Origin: Mariniphaga sp041687255
GTDB taxonomy: Bacteria; Bacteroidota; Bacteroidia; Bacteroidales; Prolixibacteraceae
Reading direction: 5' to 3'
DNA length: 64,000 nt
Assembly (NCBI GenBank): GCA_041687255.1
Contig: JAWLCL010000006.1
Coordinates: forward strand, 124,001 to 188,000
Shown here one piece after another: positions 35,194-44,818 of this stretch (positions are counted from its first letter, which is position 1; every line of letters begins with the position of its first letter). The position numbers were made by a program, and so were the translations under genes. The notes below the pieces were generated by a model that had not been told where the DNA came from, made no database searches, and worked only from the letters and a program-made list of their open reading frames with translations.

Positions 35194-38100
35194 ATGAGGT
35201 ATACGACTTTCGGAATATTGTGTATTTGGATATTTTTGGACGCTTGCAGCGTGCCGCGAGAAAATGATGCCAACCAGGATTATCTTTCTGCGGATGAATT
35301 ACTCCAGCTCACACCAGTGATTACAACACTCGAAAGTTTACCTGATTCACTTCAGCCACAAAGAATCATGTTGAGGGACACACCAATCCCAAAATCTATC
35401 AAAATACCCATTAGCGATCACGAGGCTTATGAGTTCGCAGATCAGGAAAATACTACCCGTAAAATAATCCCTCCGGTTATCATTCAACGTCCAGCATTGC
35501 AAGATGAAAAGGGGCAGCCTGTTTTTGACCAGGAAGGAAATTACCTTTTTCTGGGAGAAGGAGGTTCTCCCCACTTGTTCACCTACACCACAGATAATGG
35601 GCTGGCCTTGGATAATATTACTTCATCCCTCCTGGATGCGTCAGGGAATTTATGGTTTGGTACCTGGGGTGGAGGTATTTCCAAATTTGATGGGATTTCT
35701 TTTACCAATTTCAACACCGCACATGGTCTTTCAAATAACCTGGTGCACTGTCTGGCTCAGGACACTGATGGTAATATATGGATAGGCACGGATGGAGATG
35801 GCGTTTCCATTTATGATGGCTATGCATTTTCACATATTACAACAATACAAGGTTTAGCAAGTGACATTGTGTATGGTCTTACTGCCGACAGCAAGGGCAA
35901 TATGTGGATCGCAACAGGAGGAGGAGGCGCCTCTAAATATGATGGCACTTCCATTTTCAATTATAATGTGGAAAATGGACTGCCAAGTAATTCCATCATA
36001 AAAATTGCAGAAGATAAGAAAGGACACATTTGGTTTGCAACCGGCAATAGTGGCGTCAGCAGGTTCGATGGTTCATCCTTTACCCACTTTACTACTGAAG
36101 ATGGTTTAGCTGATAATGCGGTCAATTGTATCACATTGGATTCTTCTGACAATATTTGGTTTGGAACAAGAGGTGGTGGTGTATCAAAGTATCAGCAGAC
36201 ATCCGAATCGGGGGGTAATGTTTTGTTTACCAATTATACGGTAACTGATGGTTTGGGGCATCATGAGATTTGGAAGATTATAGAAGATCGTGAAGGAAAT
36301 CTTTGGTTTGCTACCGGAGGAGGCGGGGTGTCCAAATATGATGGAAAGCAATTTTCAAACTTCACGACTTCCCAGGGTTTACCCGTAAATATGATTTACA
36401 GCATTATTGAAGACAGGTCAGGAAATATATGGATTGGAACAGCCGGAGGTGGGGTGACCCTATTTTTAGAAACTGCTTTTCGAATTTATTCCATTAAGCA
36501 AGGATTAGGAGCAAACAGCGTTTACGGTATCACTGAGGATAATGATGGGAATCTCTGGTTTGGAACAAATGGCGGAGGCGTATCAAAATACGACAGCAAA
36601 GCATTTACAAATTTCACCTATGACCAAGGCTTGGCACATCCACTTGTTATAAGCTCAGTCAAAGACAGTAATGGCCGCCTTTGGTTTGGGACGGGGGGCG
36701 GTGGTGTTTCAATGTACCAGGAAGGTTCCAATGGGTCCCAAAATGCGACTTTTACAACATACAATGCCAATAATGGTTTGCAAAATGATGTTATATATTC
36801 CATTATTGAAGACGGCGTTGGAAATCTTTGGTTTGGCACCGGCGGAGGTGGCCTGATTAAATTCGATGGTAATATTATGCCCGAAGGTCAGGCGAGTTTT
36901 ACAGCATTCACCACCACACAGGGTTTGGCCGGAAACACAGTATATAGTCTGTTTGAAGACAGCAAAGGAAATATATGGATAGGCACAGCAGGTGGAGGTG
37001 TTTCAAAATTTGATGGAAAATCATTTACAAATTTTACAACTGAACATGGTTTGGCAAATGATATCGTTTGGAGTATCCTTGAAGATAAATTTGGTAAGCT
37101 TTGGTTTGCTACCCAGGGCGGAGGAGTAAGTCGTTTTGACGGGGCAACCTTCAGTTCATTTACCACCATACAAGGGTTGGCTGACAATTCCGCCTATGAT
37201 CTTCTGGCAGACAATGAAGGCAATATATTCATTGGAACCAACCTGGGTTTTACTGTTGTTCCTGAACATGCTGTGAATTTGCCTGTTGCGGAATTCCACC
37301 CCTACCTGGAGTACTACAATACTGCATTTGGATATCCAATGAGGGATGTCAACAAGGGAATTTTTTTGGATAGTAAGGGAAAGATATGGGCCGGGAGCGG
37401 GAGTAATAAAGCGGCCTTGGTAAGCTTCGATTATTATGCTTTAAAAAAGAAGAAACTAAAGCCAGCCGCAAAAATCAAAAGCATCAGTATAAATGATAAA
37501 GCAATCAGTTGGAGCTCTTTGCTGTCAGCAGACCTCATGCATGATGAACCTGATTATGCAAATGCTTATGTTGCCGATGAAATTAAGACGTTGGGTAAGG
37601 TACTCTCTGGCTCAGAAAGGCAGTCTCTGCAGGAAGAAATGAAATCAGTCAAATTCTCAGGAATCAACAGATTTGAGAATTTTCCTGAGAAGCTGATTTT
37701 ACAAAATAGACATAACAACATCACAATCGCCTTTAGTACCGATGAACTGGCAAGGGCGCATCTGATAGAATATAAATACTTCCTTGAGGGGTACAGTAAA
37801 AACTGGAGCCCAATAATAAATAAAACCACTGTCACTTTTGGCAATCTTTGGGAAGGGGATTACACTTTTAAAGTCATGGCCCGATATACTGGCCCATCCG
37901 AAGAGGCTGCGAAAGCCTGGTCAGAGGCTGCAGTATATAGCTTTACAGTGCTTCCCCCATTGTACAGGTCATGGTGGGCATATTTGATCTATGTAATTCT
38001 TTTATTGGTCATAATCCGCAGGATCCATCTATACCAAAAAGCCAAAACCATCAGAAAGGAAAGGGAGCGTGCACAACAAAAAGAGTTGGAACAGGCAAAG

Positions 38101-38904
38101 GAAATCGAGAAGGCCTATGCTGAACTAAAATCCACCCAGGCCCAGCTGATCCAATCGGAAAAAATGGCAAGCCTTGGAGAACTCACTGCTGGAATAGCGC
38201 ATGAAATACAGAATCCACTGAACTTTGTAAACAACTTCTCGGAAATCAGCAGTGAACTGATTGATGAAATGAATGAGGAACTGGATAAAGGTGATATTGC
38301 AGAAGCCAAAGCAATTTCAGGCGACATTAAACAAAACCTCGAAAAAATCAACCACCACGGTAAACGTGCCGATGCCATTGTTAAAGGAATGCTCCAACAC
38401 AGTCGCACAAGCAATGGGCACAAAGAACCAACCGATATCAATGCACTTGCCGACGAATATTTAAGGTTGAGTTACCATGGCCTGCGTGCAAAAAATAAAT
38501 CATTCAATGCAGATTTCAAGACTGATTTTGATCACAATCTTCCCAAAATAAATGTAGTACCCCAGGATATTGGAAGGGTTTTATTAAACCTCATTAATAA
38601 TGCTTTTTATGCGGTGAATAAAATGCCCCGGGAAAACATGGATGGCTACAAACCCAAAGTTATTGTCAGCACAAAACATTTAAACGAGCACATTGAAATC
38701 AAAGTAAAAGACAACGGTCCCGGAATCCCTCCAGAAATAAAGGATAAAATTTTTCAGCCTTTCTTCACAACAAAACCCACCGGACAGGGAACAGGTCTGG
38801 GACTAAGTTTGAGCTATGATATTGTGAAAGCACATGGTGGAAAAATTACTGTAGAATCATTAAAAGATAATGGTACTGAATTCATTTTAACATTACCTGC
38901 ATAG
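35194..38904 (+). CDS. Two-component propeller sensor histidine kinase (no receiver)
   Basis: 1236 residues. After a signal/anchor with a possible lipobox (LDAC), residues ~145-740 carry 14 blade motifs of the form N-(L/I)-W-(F/I)-G-T-x-G-G-G-V-S-K-(F/Y)-D-G, enough for two seven-bladed propellers. A Y_Y_Y domain (~835-915), one transmembrane helix (~924-946), a coiled coil, the dimerisation/phosphoacceptor domain (GIAHEIQNPLNF, His1003) and a HATPase domain (DNGPGIP, GTGLGLSLSYD) follow. It should autophosphorylate on His in response to a periplasmic signal. Unlike hybrid SusR-like proteins it has no receiver or DNA-binding domain, so it needs a partner; the receiver-PP2C gene converges on it and a stand-alone receiver lies downstream. 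Confidence 0.93.
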   Translation: MRYTTFGILCIWIFLDACSVPRENDANQDYLSADELLQLTPVITTLESLPDSLQPQRIMLRDTPIPKSIKIPISDHEAYEFADQENTTRKIIPPVIIQRPALQDEKGQPVFDQEGNYLFLGEGGSPHLFTYTTDNGLALDNITSSLLDASGNLWFGTWGGGISKFDGISFTNFNTAHGLSNNLVHCLAQDTDGNIWIGTDGDGVSIYDGYAFSHITTIQGLASDIVYGLTADSKGNMWIATGGGGASKYDGTSIFNYNVENGLPSNSIIKIAEDKKGHIWFATGNSGVSRFDGSSFTHFTTEDGLADNAVNCITLDSSDNIWFGTRGGGVSKYQQTSESGGNVLFTNYTVTDGLGHHEIWKIIEDREGNLWFATGGGGVSKYDGKQFSNFTTSQGLPVNMIYSIIEDRSGNIWIGTAGGGVTLFLETAFRIYSIKQGLGANSVYGITEDNDGNLWFGTNGGGVSKYDSKAFTNFTYDQGLAHPLVISSVKDSNGRLWFGTGGGGVSMYQEGSNGSQNATFTTYNANNGLQNDVIYSIIEDGVGNLWFGTGGGGLIKFDGNIMPEGQASFTAFTTTQGLAGNTVYSLFEDSKGNIWIGTAGGGVSKFDGKSFTNFTTEHGLANDIVWSILEDKFGKLWFATQGGGVSRFDGATFSSFTTIQGLADNSAYDLLADNEGNIFIGTNLGFTVVPEHAVNLPVAEFHPYLEYYNTAFGYPMRDVNKGIFLDSKGKIWAGSGSNKAALVSFDYYALKKKKLKPAAKIKSISINDKAISWSSLLSADLMHDEPDYANAYVADEIKTLGKVLSGSERQSLQEEMKSVKFSGINRFENFPEKLILQNRHNNITIAFSTDELARAHLIEYKYFLEGYSKNWSPIINKTTVTFGNLWEGDYTFKVMARYTGPSEEAAKAWSEAAVYSFTVLPPLYRSWWAYLIYVILLLVIIRRIHLYQKAKTIRKERERAQQKELEQAKEIEKAYAELKSTQAQLIQSEKMASLGELTAGIAHEIQNPLNFVNNFSEISSELIDEMNEELDKGDIAEAKAISGDIKQNLEKINHHGKRADAIVKGMLQHSRTSNGHKEPTDINALADEYLRLSYHGLRAKNKSFNADFKTDFDHNLPKINVVPQDIGRVLLNLINNAFYAVNKMPRENMDGYKPKVIVSTKHLNEHIEIKVKDNGPGIPPEIKDKIFQPFFTTKPTGQGTGLGLSLSYDIVKAHGGKITVESLKDNGTEFILTLPA

Positions 38905-38921
38905 CATGAATTAATCTTTTT

Positions 38922-38955
38922 AGATTCAATCCTGACTAAAGTTCAGATGGAATCT
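38922..38955. other. Imperfect hairpin between convergent kinase and phosphatase genes
   Basis: AGATTC (38922-38927) pairs with GAATCT (38950-38955), with CTGA/TCAG inside. It lacks a good T tract on either strand, so calling it a terminator would be weak. Confidence 0.3.
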
Positions 38956-39010
38956 ACTTATAACTTAACAGGTAAAAAAATATCTGAGAATAGTGGATAT
39001 GCCGAGCATT

Positions 39011-40192
39011 TTATTTCCCGTTAAAGGAAAGGCCTAAAAGAGTAATATCATCCGACTGTGGAGCACTTCCTGCAAAATCATTAACTTCGTCAAATGATTT
39101 TTTAATAAGACTTTCAACCGAAAGTTTTCTTTTTTCATTCAGAAAATTTTCAAACCTGTCTTCACTGTATGCAGTTTCTTCCTCGTTAAAAGCTTCAATA
39201 ACTCCATCGGTAAAAAGCAAAAGTTTGTCTCCTTTATTCATTTGCAACTTCTTTGACTGGAAGTTAAAATCATCCGAAACCCCTAATGCCAATCCGTTTG
39301 TCATTTCAACTTTGCTGATTCCGCCTGAGGAAACTATATAGGGAGGATTATGACCGGCATTTACATATTCAATCTCTCCGGTTTGGGTATTAAGAATTCC
39401 ATAAAAAACGGTCACAAACATGGAGGATACACTTTCCTTGCAAAGTAAATTGTTTACGTACCGCATGCATTCGCTTACCGAATCGCCTTTAAGGCCAGTG
39501 GCACGTATAAGGGTACGGCTGACAGCCATGAAAATAGCCGCCGAAATGCCTTTGCCCGAAACATCGCCTATTACAAATCCAAGCCGGTGTTTGTCTATCA
39601 GAAAAAAATCATAGAAATCGCCACCAACTTCATTTGCTGCGATCATTGAAGCATAAATGTCAAACCCTGGTTCATCGGGAAAGGGAGGGAATTTTTTGGG
39701 AAGTATTGCCTGTTGAATATCGCGCGAAATGTTCAGGTCGTGCTGTATGGAAACCAGTTGATCGTGTTCGCTAAGCCAACGTCGTATTGAAACTATTTCA
39801 TCAAGTGTTTTATTAATGGTTACCTCCAGATCTTCAAAATTAACCGGCTTGGTAATGAAATCATACGCCCCCCTGTTCATGGCCGTCCGTATATTATCCA
39901 TATCGCCATAGGCAGAAATAATAACTGTTTTCAACCCGGGTTTATTTAATTCCTTTAGCCTGGAAAGCAAGGTTAAACCATCCATCTCAGGCATATTGAT
40001 ATCGGACAGTATAATGCCGATGTCAGGAAATTCCACGATCTTTTCCAAAGCTTCCACCCCATTAAAAGCGAATTCGAAATCAAATGTTTTCTCCCGTATA
40101 TGACGCCGAAATTTTTGCCGGATCATCGGCTCCATATCTGTTTCATCATCAACTACAAGAATTTTAACAGCAGTTTGTAAGGATTGATTCAT
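39011..40192 (-). CDS. Response regulator with PP2C phosphatase output (RsbU/SpoIIE-like)
   Basis: 393 residues. Receiver domain 8-130: acidic pair D15-D16, phosphoacceptor Asp64 (LSDINMPEMDG), SAYGD and KPVNFEDL. A helical linker follows, then a SpoIIE-type PP2C serine phosphatase (~175-393) with metal-site motifs EVGGDFYDFF, VIGDVSGKGISAAIFM, NAGHNPPY, LLLFTDGVIEA and SDDITLL. Such proteins dephosphorylate a STAS-domain antagonist when the receiver is phosphorylated. Its likely substrate is the STAS protein at 44819 and its likely donors the kinases at 35194 or 45292. It is divergent from the lipoprotein-ABC operon across a 173-bp region with repeated AATCTG sites. Confidence 0.93.
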   Translation of the reverse strand: MNQSLQTAVKILVVDDETDMEPMIRQKFRRHIREKTFDFEFAFNGVEALEKIVEFPDIGIILSDINMPEMDGLTLLSRLKELNKPGLKTVIISAYGDMDNIRTAMNRGAYDFITKPVNFEDLEVTINKTLDEIVSIRRWLSEHDQLVSIQHDLNISRDIQQAILPKKFPPFPDEPGFDIYASMIAANEVGGDFYDFFLIDKHRLGFVIGDVSGKGISAAIFMAVSRTLIRATGLKGDSVSECMRYVNNLLCKESVSSMFVTVFYGILNTQTGEIEYVNAGHNPPYIVSSGGISKVEMTNGLALGVSDDFNFQSKKLQMNKGDKLLLFTDGVIEAFNEEETAYSEDRFENFLNEKRKLSVESLIKKSFDEVNDFAGSAPQSDDITLLGLSFNGK

Positions 40193-40213
40193 ACAGGTAT
40201 TTTTAGCGTACTA

Positions 40214-40257
40214 TTTCAGATTTAATAATCTGTTGTCTTTTTAATCCTAATCTGAAA
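40214..40257. promoter_or_regulatory. Candidate operator: three AATCTG half-sites between phosphatase and ABC operon
   Basis: TTTCAGATT (40214-40222) is a perfect 9-bp inverted partner of AATCTGAAA (40249-40257); a third AATCTG lies at 40227-40232, 22 bp (two turns) before the last. It sits in the divergent promoter region of the receiver-PP2C gene and the lipoprotein gene. Confidence 0.4.
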
Positions 40258-40365
40258 ACAACATTCCATCCCATTTGTTTATAAGCAAACTAAATAATAG
40301 GAACATATAAAAATTATTCGTAAATTTAAGAAATTCATCGTTTTATTATCAAAAAAACTAAGCAA

Positions 40366-41220
40366 ATGAAAAATCTGTTTTTAAATCTTTTACTGCTTTC
40401 CGGCATAGGATTATTTCTGGTTGCAGGGTGTAACAACCCAAATAAAACAAGAGAAAAAAAGGGGACGACTTCGGATGGACAAGAGGCATATGTTGAGGTT
40501 GAAACATTTGATGCTGTAAAAATTAAGGATCAGATCGTTGAAACCATCCGTAAAATGCCCAGTGAAAAAGAAATTGCCACCCTGTTGAATGAATCAGGGG
40601 CTTCTTATATTATAGATCTTACAGTCCCTCCTGAGCAGGCTGAGAAACTGATGACCAAAGCCGACCAAAGCTTTGGATTAGGATTGTATTCATTTGATTT
40701 GCTGTATGCCAGCGTTTATAATCGTGGAGATGTGGCGGCTGAAATTAGTGATGTTTCCGAGCAATTAATTGACGATCTCGGACTAAGAGATGAACTTATT
40801 TCATCAAGAAACTATCTTGGAAGAATTAAGGAAAATGCCGACAATGAAGATTCACTTGATTACCTGGTTACCCAGGACCTCAACCATTTTCACCAGCAAA
40901 TGTCAGAAGGCGATCAGCCCGATGTATATGCACTGTCGGTTATCGGGTCAAATGTGGAAGGGTTATATATTTTAAGCCAAAGTACTCTGCTGGCAAATAA
41001 CAATTCAAAAATGCTTGCTATTATGAGCAAACAAACTGAAAGGGTAAAACTGGTATTTACGCTGCTTGAATTGATGTCGGGAGATGAGAATGTTAAACCC
41101 TATTATGAGCAATTTAAGCCCGTTGTAGCCATTTTTGAAGAAAACCAGGAAATAACAGAAAATGAGCTTTCAGAAATTGCCACAACAATGGAAGCTTTCA
41201 GGAAGAATATTTTAAACTAG
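40366..41220 (+). CDS. Lipoprotein of unknown function in the signalling module
   Basis: 284 residues with a good lipoprotein signal (LFLVAGC, Cys about 22) and a polar linker (NNPNKTREKKGTTSDGQ). The mature part is largely helical and acidic (KIRDQ-like start, EQAEKLMTKADQSFGLGLYSFDLLYASVYNRGDV), with no recognised motif. It probably sits in the periplasm or on the outer membrane. It is first in the operon, 67 bp before the ABC transporter gene, ahead of anti-sigma kinase and STAS genes. It may be a periplasmic partner of the transporter or a sensor input; neither can be shown here. Confidence 0.75.
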   Translation: MKNLFLNLLLLSGIGLFLVAGCNNPNKTREKKGTTSDGQEAYVEVETFDAVKIKDQIVETIRKMPSEKEIATLLNESGASYIIDLTVPPEQAEKLMTKADQSFGLGLYSFDLLYASVYNRGDVAAEISDVSEQLIDDLGLRDELISSRNYLGRIKENADNEDSLDYLVTQDLNHFHQQMSEGDQPDVYALSVIGSNVEGLYILSQSTLLANNNSKMLAIMSKQTERVKLVFTLLELMSGDENVKPYYEQFKPVVAIFEENQEITENELSEIATTMEAFRKNILN

Positions 41221-41287
41221 CTCTTGAAATCCGGGATTCCATATTTAGTCTCCCGGAATTTTCCATTTCCTTTTTAACATATACTAG

Positions 41288-44200
41288 ATGAACGAGGTTA
41301 CATTAAATGCCTTAATTAATTTATTCGCATTGTTCTCGGCCATAAGTGAATCAAACAAAGAGGAAGCTGTCCGTAATTTTTCATTATACCTTCATCAGCA
41401 TTTTGGCATTTCTGACAATAAAGATTACCTGAATCTTTTTACTGAATTGCTTGATTTTTATGGAGTCGACGGGGAACCTGCTTTTCCTGTTGACATGGCT
41501 CAGCAGGCTTATAACATAAGTACAAACATCAGGAGCCGGCTCAGGAAAAACGAACAGATAATGGTTTTTCTCCGTTTCCTCGAGCTTATCAAAAACGGGA
41601 ACCTGTCAAAGGCAGAGTTGCTTTTCGAAACACTGGCAGAGGTATTTGAAATAAGTAAAACTGAGGTTAATAATTTTTATGCCTTTATCTTTTATCCTAC
41701 TGGGGATAATGTTGAAACACCCGATTTTTTAATTATAAATAATCATAAAGATGCTGCCGGCCACAAGTACAGGCATATCACTGAAAAAAACCTTGACGGG
41801 GAATTGATTTTTTTAAGAAGTTCGTTAATCGGACACTATCTGTTTGTATTTCACGGCCACGAATACCTTACCATTGAAGGAAACCCGGTAATTCCGGGGC
41901 GCTTTTTCGCCTTTAAGGAAGGAAGTATTATACGTGGTCCGCGCATTTCACCCATTTACTATACTGATGTTGCCTCAGGCTTTGTGGATGAAGCCGTAAA
42001 ACCTTCATTTATTTTCTCAGGCGAGGATATTGAGTTTAAATTTAAAAACAGTAACAATGGATTGCACCGGTTTTCATTCGCCGAAAAATCAGGTCAGCTG
42101 ATTGCCATTATGGGTGGAAGCGGTGTGGGAAAATCAACCCTGCTCAACATCCTTAACGGAAATATACCTGTTCAAAAAGGGCAGGTTAAAATTAATCAGA
42201 TCGATATAAATGAACACAGTGAGGAAATAGAAGGATTAATTGGATATGTACCACAGGATGATCTTTTATTTGAAGACCTGACAGTTTGGGAGAATCTGTA
42301 TTTTAATGCCTTGCTGTGTTTCGATCAACTTTCAAAACCTGAGATTGAAAAAAAAGTCGAAAAAGTATTGCACGAACTTGAACTGCATTCTTTCAGCGAA
42401 TTAAAAGTAGGCAGTCCTCTAAAGAAAATCATCAGTGGAGGTCAGCGTAAAAGGCTGAATGTGGCTCTTGAACTGATACGGGAACCCGCTGTGCTTTTTG
42501 TAGATGAACCTACTTCGGGATTATCTTCAACCGATTCCGAAAAAGTGATGCTGCTGTTAAAACAGCAGGCCCGCAAAGGGAAGTTGATCATTGTTAACAT
42601 TCATCAACCCTCATCGGCTATTTTCAAGCTGTTCGACAAATTGTGGATACTGGACCTGGGTGGACGACCAATTTATACAGGCAATCCGCTTGATGCCATA
42701 ATCTATTTTAAACAGGAGGTTAATCACGTGAACGCCGAAATTGTCGAATGCACAATTTGTGGCAACGTAAACCCCGAGCAGGTACTTGAAATTGTAGAAA
42801 CAAAGAAAATTGATAATTCAGGGAATTTTTTACCCGAACGACGTTTTACACCTGAATACTGGTATACACGGTATAGTAAAAAAGCAAGGGTGAAGAATGT
42901 AATAAGGCAGGGCCGTTATAATGCTTTACCTCCAAAAAGTTCAAGAAAACCCGGCTTATTAAAGCAGTTCAGGATATTCTTTGAACGGAACCTGAGGATA
43001 AAAATCACTGATCATCAATACCTGTTTATCAATCTGCTTGAAGCCCCTATACTTGCTGTAATTGTTGCATGGTTCACCCGTTATTCGGAAGGCAATGAAT
43101 ATGTTTTTTTCGAAAATAAAAGTCTCATTTCATACCTTTTCATGGCCATTGTTGTGGTCCTTTTTATGGGAATGAGCGTTAGCGCCGAGGAAATTATTAA
43201 GGACAGAAAAATTTTACAACGGGAATCGTTCCTCAATCTGAGCCGTTTCAGTTATTTAAATTCAAAATTTTTGTTTCTGGTCATTCTTTCTGCATTTCAA
43301 ACGTTCAGCTTTGTGCTTATAGGAAATCTTATACTGGGCATTCATAATATGACATTGGCATACTGGCTGGTACTTTTTTCTTTGGCCGTATTTGCCAACC
43401 TCCTGGGTTTGAATATTTCCTCGGCATTCGATTCGGTTGTAACTATTTATATTTTAATACCGTTGTTGCTAATACCTCAAATCCTGCTTAGCGGAGCCAT
43501 TGTAAAATTTGATGATTTGCAAAATAAAAACGCCCGCATCGATTTAGTGCCCCTGACCGGGGAAGTAATGGCTTCCCGCTGGGCTTTTGAAGCGCTTGCA
43601 GTAAAACAGTTTCGCAATAACAGTTACATGTCGCATTTCTTTCAAACGGAAAAGGAAATGACTCAGGCCCGATTACGTTCCGATATTCTGACTACGGAAC
43701 TGCTTGGACAAATCGATCTTGTAAATGGGTGGACCAGAATGAATAAACCGGCTCATGAAATTTCCCGGAAGCTTAAAATCATAAAAAATGAAATTGAAAA
43801 GCTTGATCAACAAACACCTCTTCCTGAGTTTGAATTTACAGCAAGCCTGGTACCTGAAAAATTTAATCATGAAATTGCAGAGTTAACAAAAGAACACCTT
43901 ACCCTGATTAAATCATTTTACGAAAACCGCTATCAGGATTTAAAACGAAACAAAGATCAATTGATAAACCAACTGAAAAAAAAAGAAGGTGACCAGTTTC
44001 TCTACAATCAAAAAATGAAACATCATAACAAATCACTTGAAGTACTTGCACTTAATTCAGATACAAAAGATTTTTACAGGGAAACTCCTTACGGCTTTAT
44101 GCAAAAAGTGGCACCAATATATAAAGAACCCGGCACCAGATATGGAAGGGCACATTTCCTCGCATCACAAAAAAATATATTGGGATATAACATTGACACA

Positions 44201-44374
44201 TTTACATTTAACCTGACGGTAATTTGGGTAATGAGCTTATTTTTATACGTAGCCCTGTTTTACGATTGGCTGCGTAAATTATTGCAAATACCGGCTCATT
44301 ATAAATTTATTAAAAAACAAAAAAAAATAAATGCACCTAAGGATGAAGAAAAGGCAAACAATACTTTAAATTGA
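41288..44374 (+). CDS. ABCG-like half-transporter with extra N-terminal helical (TerB-like) domain
   Basis: 1028 residues. Residues ~1-140 are an all-helical domain with the acidic pattern of TerB-like proteins (ALINLFALFSAISESNKEEA), then a beta-rich segment (~145-235). The ATPase follows: Walker A GGSGVGKST (~276), signature ISGGQRKR (~381), Walker B VLFVDEPTSGL (~401), and the H-loop NIHQPSSAIFKLFD typical of ABCG. A CTIC pair (~487) precedes the membrane domain (helices ~579-770), a ~200-residue charged segment and a last helix (~976-998). ATPase-before-membrane order is the ABCG arrangement, usually a dimeric exporter. It is co-oriented with an anti-sigma kinase 23 bp downstream, suggesting control by partner switching. 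Confidence 0.9.
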   Translation: MNEVTLNALINLFALFSAISESNKEEAVRNFSLYLHQHFGISDNKDYLNLFTELLDFYGVDGEPAFPVDMAQQAYNISTNIRSRLRKNEQIMVFLRFLELIKNGNLSKAELLFETLAEVFEISKTEVNNFYAFIFYPTGDNVETPDFLIINNHKDAAGHKYRHITEKNLDGELIFLRSSLIGHYLFVFHGHEYLTIEGNPVIPGRFFAFKEGSIIRGPRISPIYYTDVASGFVDEAVKPSFIFSGEDIEFKFKNSNNGLHRFSFAEKSGQLIAIMGGSGVGKSTLLNILNGNIPVQKGQVKINQIDINEHSEEIEGLIGYVPQDDLLFEDLTVWENLYFNALLCFDQLSKPEIEKKVEKVLHELELHSFSELKVGSPLKKIISGGQRKRLNVALELIREPAVLFVDEPTSGLSSTDSEKVMLLLKQQARKGKLIIVNIHQPSSAIFKLFDKLWILDLGGRPIYTGNPLDAIIYFKQEVNHVNAEIVECTICGNVNPEQVLEIVETKKIDNSGNFLPERRFTPEYWYTRYSKKARVKNVIRQGRYNALPPKSSRKPGLLKQFRIFFERNLRIKITDHQYLFINLLEAPILAVIVAWFTRYSEGNEYVFFENKSLISYLFMAIVVVLFMGMSVSAEEIIKDRKILQRESFLNLSRFSYLNSKFLFLVILSAFQTFSFVLIGNLILGIHNMTLAYWLVLFSLAVFANLLGLNISSAFDSVVTIYILIPLLLIPQILLSGAIVKFDDLQNKNARIDLVPLTGEVMASRWAFEALAVKQFRNNSYMSHFFQTEKEMTQARLRSDILTTELLGQIDLVNGWTRMNKPAHEISRKLKIIKNEIEKLDQQTPLPEFEFTASLVPEKFNHEIAELTKEHLTLIKSFYENRYQDLKRNKDQLINQLKKKEGDQFLYNQKMKHHNKSLEVLALNSDTKDFYRETPYGFMQKVAPIYKEPGTRYGRAHFLASQKNILGYNIDTFTFNLTVIWVMSLFLYVALFYDWLRKLLQIPAHYKFIKKQKKINAPKDEEKANNTLN

Positions 44375-44397
44375 ATAAAACATAAGTTTCTTTAAGA

Positions 44398-44817
44398 ATG
44401 GCAAACAAAAAAGTTAAACATTTCGTCATAAAAAACGATATAAGGGACCTTCCTAAGCTGGCAGAAGAAATTGAAAAGCTGGCCGGTAATTGGGAATTGT
44501 CGCAAGCGCTGGCCATGAATATCAACCTTGTTATAGAAGAAGCAGTTACTAACATAATTTTCTATGCTTTTGCTGAAGGAGAAAAACACGAAATCAACAT
44601 TACCGTATCGGTAAAGAATAACAGGCTCATAATTATTTTTAACGATAACGGAATTCCATTTGATCCGATGTCACATCCAAAGCCCGATATTACCTTAGCT
44701 GCAGAGGAAAGAACAGTTGGAGGACTTGGAATATTTCTGATGTCGCAAATTATGGATGAAATGCATTATACCAGAAAAAAAAATCAGAACATTTTGACAT
44801 TAACCAAAAGTATTTGA
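44398..44817 (+). CDS. RsbW/SpoIIAB-like anti-sigma serine kinase
   Basis: 139 residues with a compact GHKL ATPase fold: N box INLVIEEAVTNIIFYAF, G1 box IIFNDNGIPFDP, G2 box RTVGGLGIFLMSQIMDEM, and a final strand NILTLTKS. RsbW-type proteins phosphorylate a STAS antagonist and, when free, hold another protein, classically a sigma factor. No sigma factor is encoded in the window. The gene sits 23 bp after the ABC gene and 1 bp before the STAS gene. Confidence 0.92.
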   Translation: MANKKVKHFVIKNDIRDLPKLAEEIEKLAGNWELSQALAMNINLVIEEAVTNIIFYAFAEGEKHEINITVSVKNNRLIIIFNDNGIPFDPMSHPKPDITLAAEERTVGGLGIFLMSQIMDEMHYTRKKNQNILTLTKSI

Positions 44818-44818
44818 A

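Noticed and set aside
35640..37400. Regularly repeated DNA resembling a tandem repeat or CRISPR array
   Set aside because: The repeats are the coding sequence of propeller blades, vary at the DNA level, and are far longer than CRISPR units.
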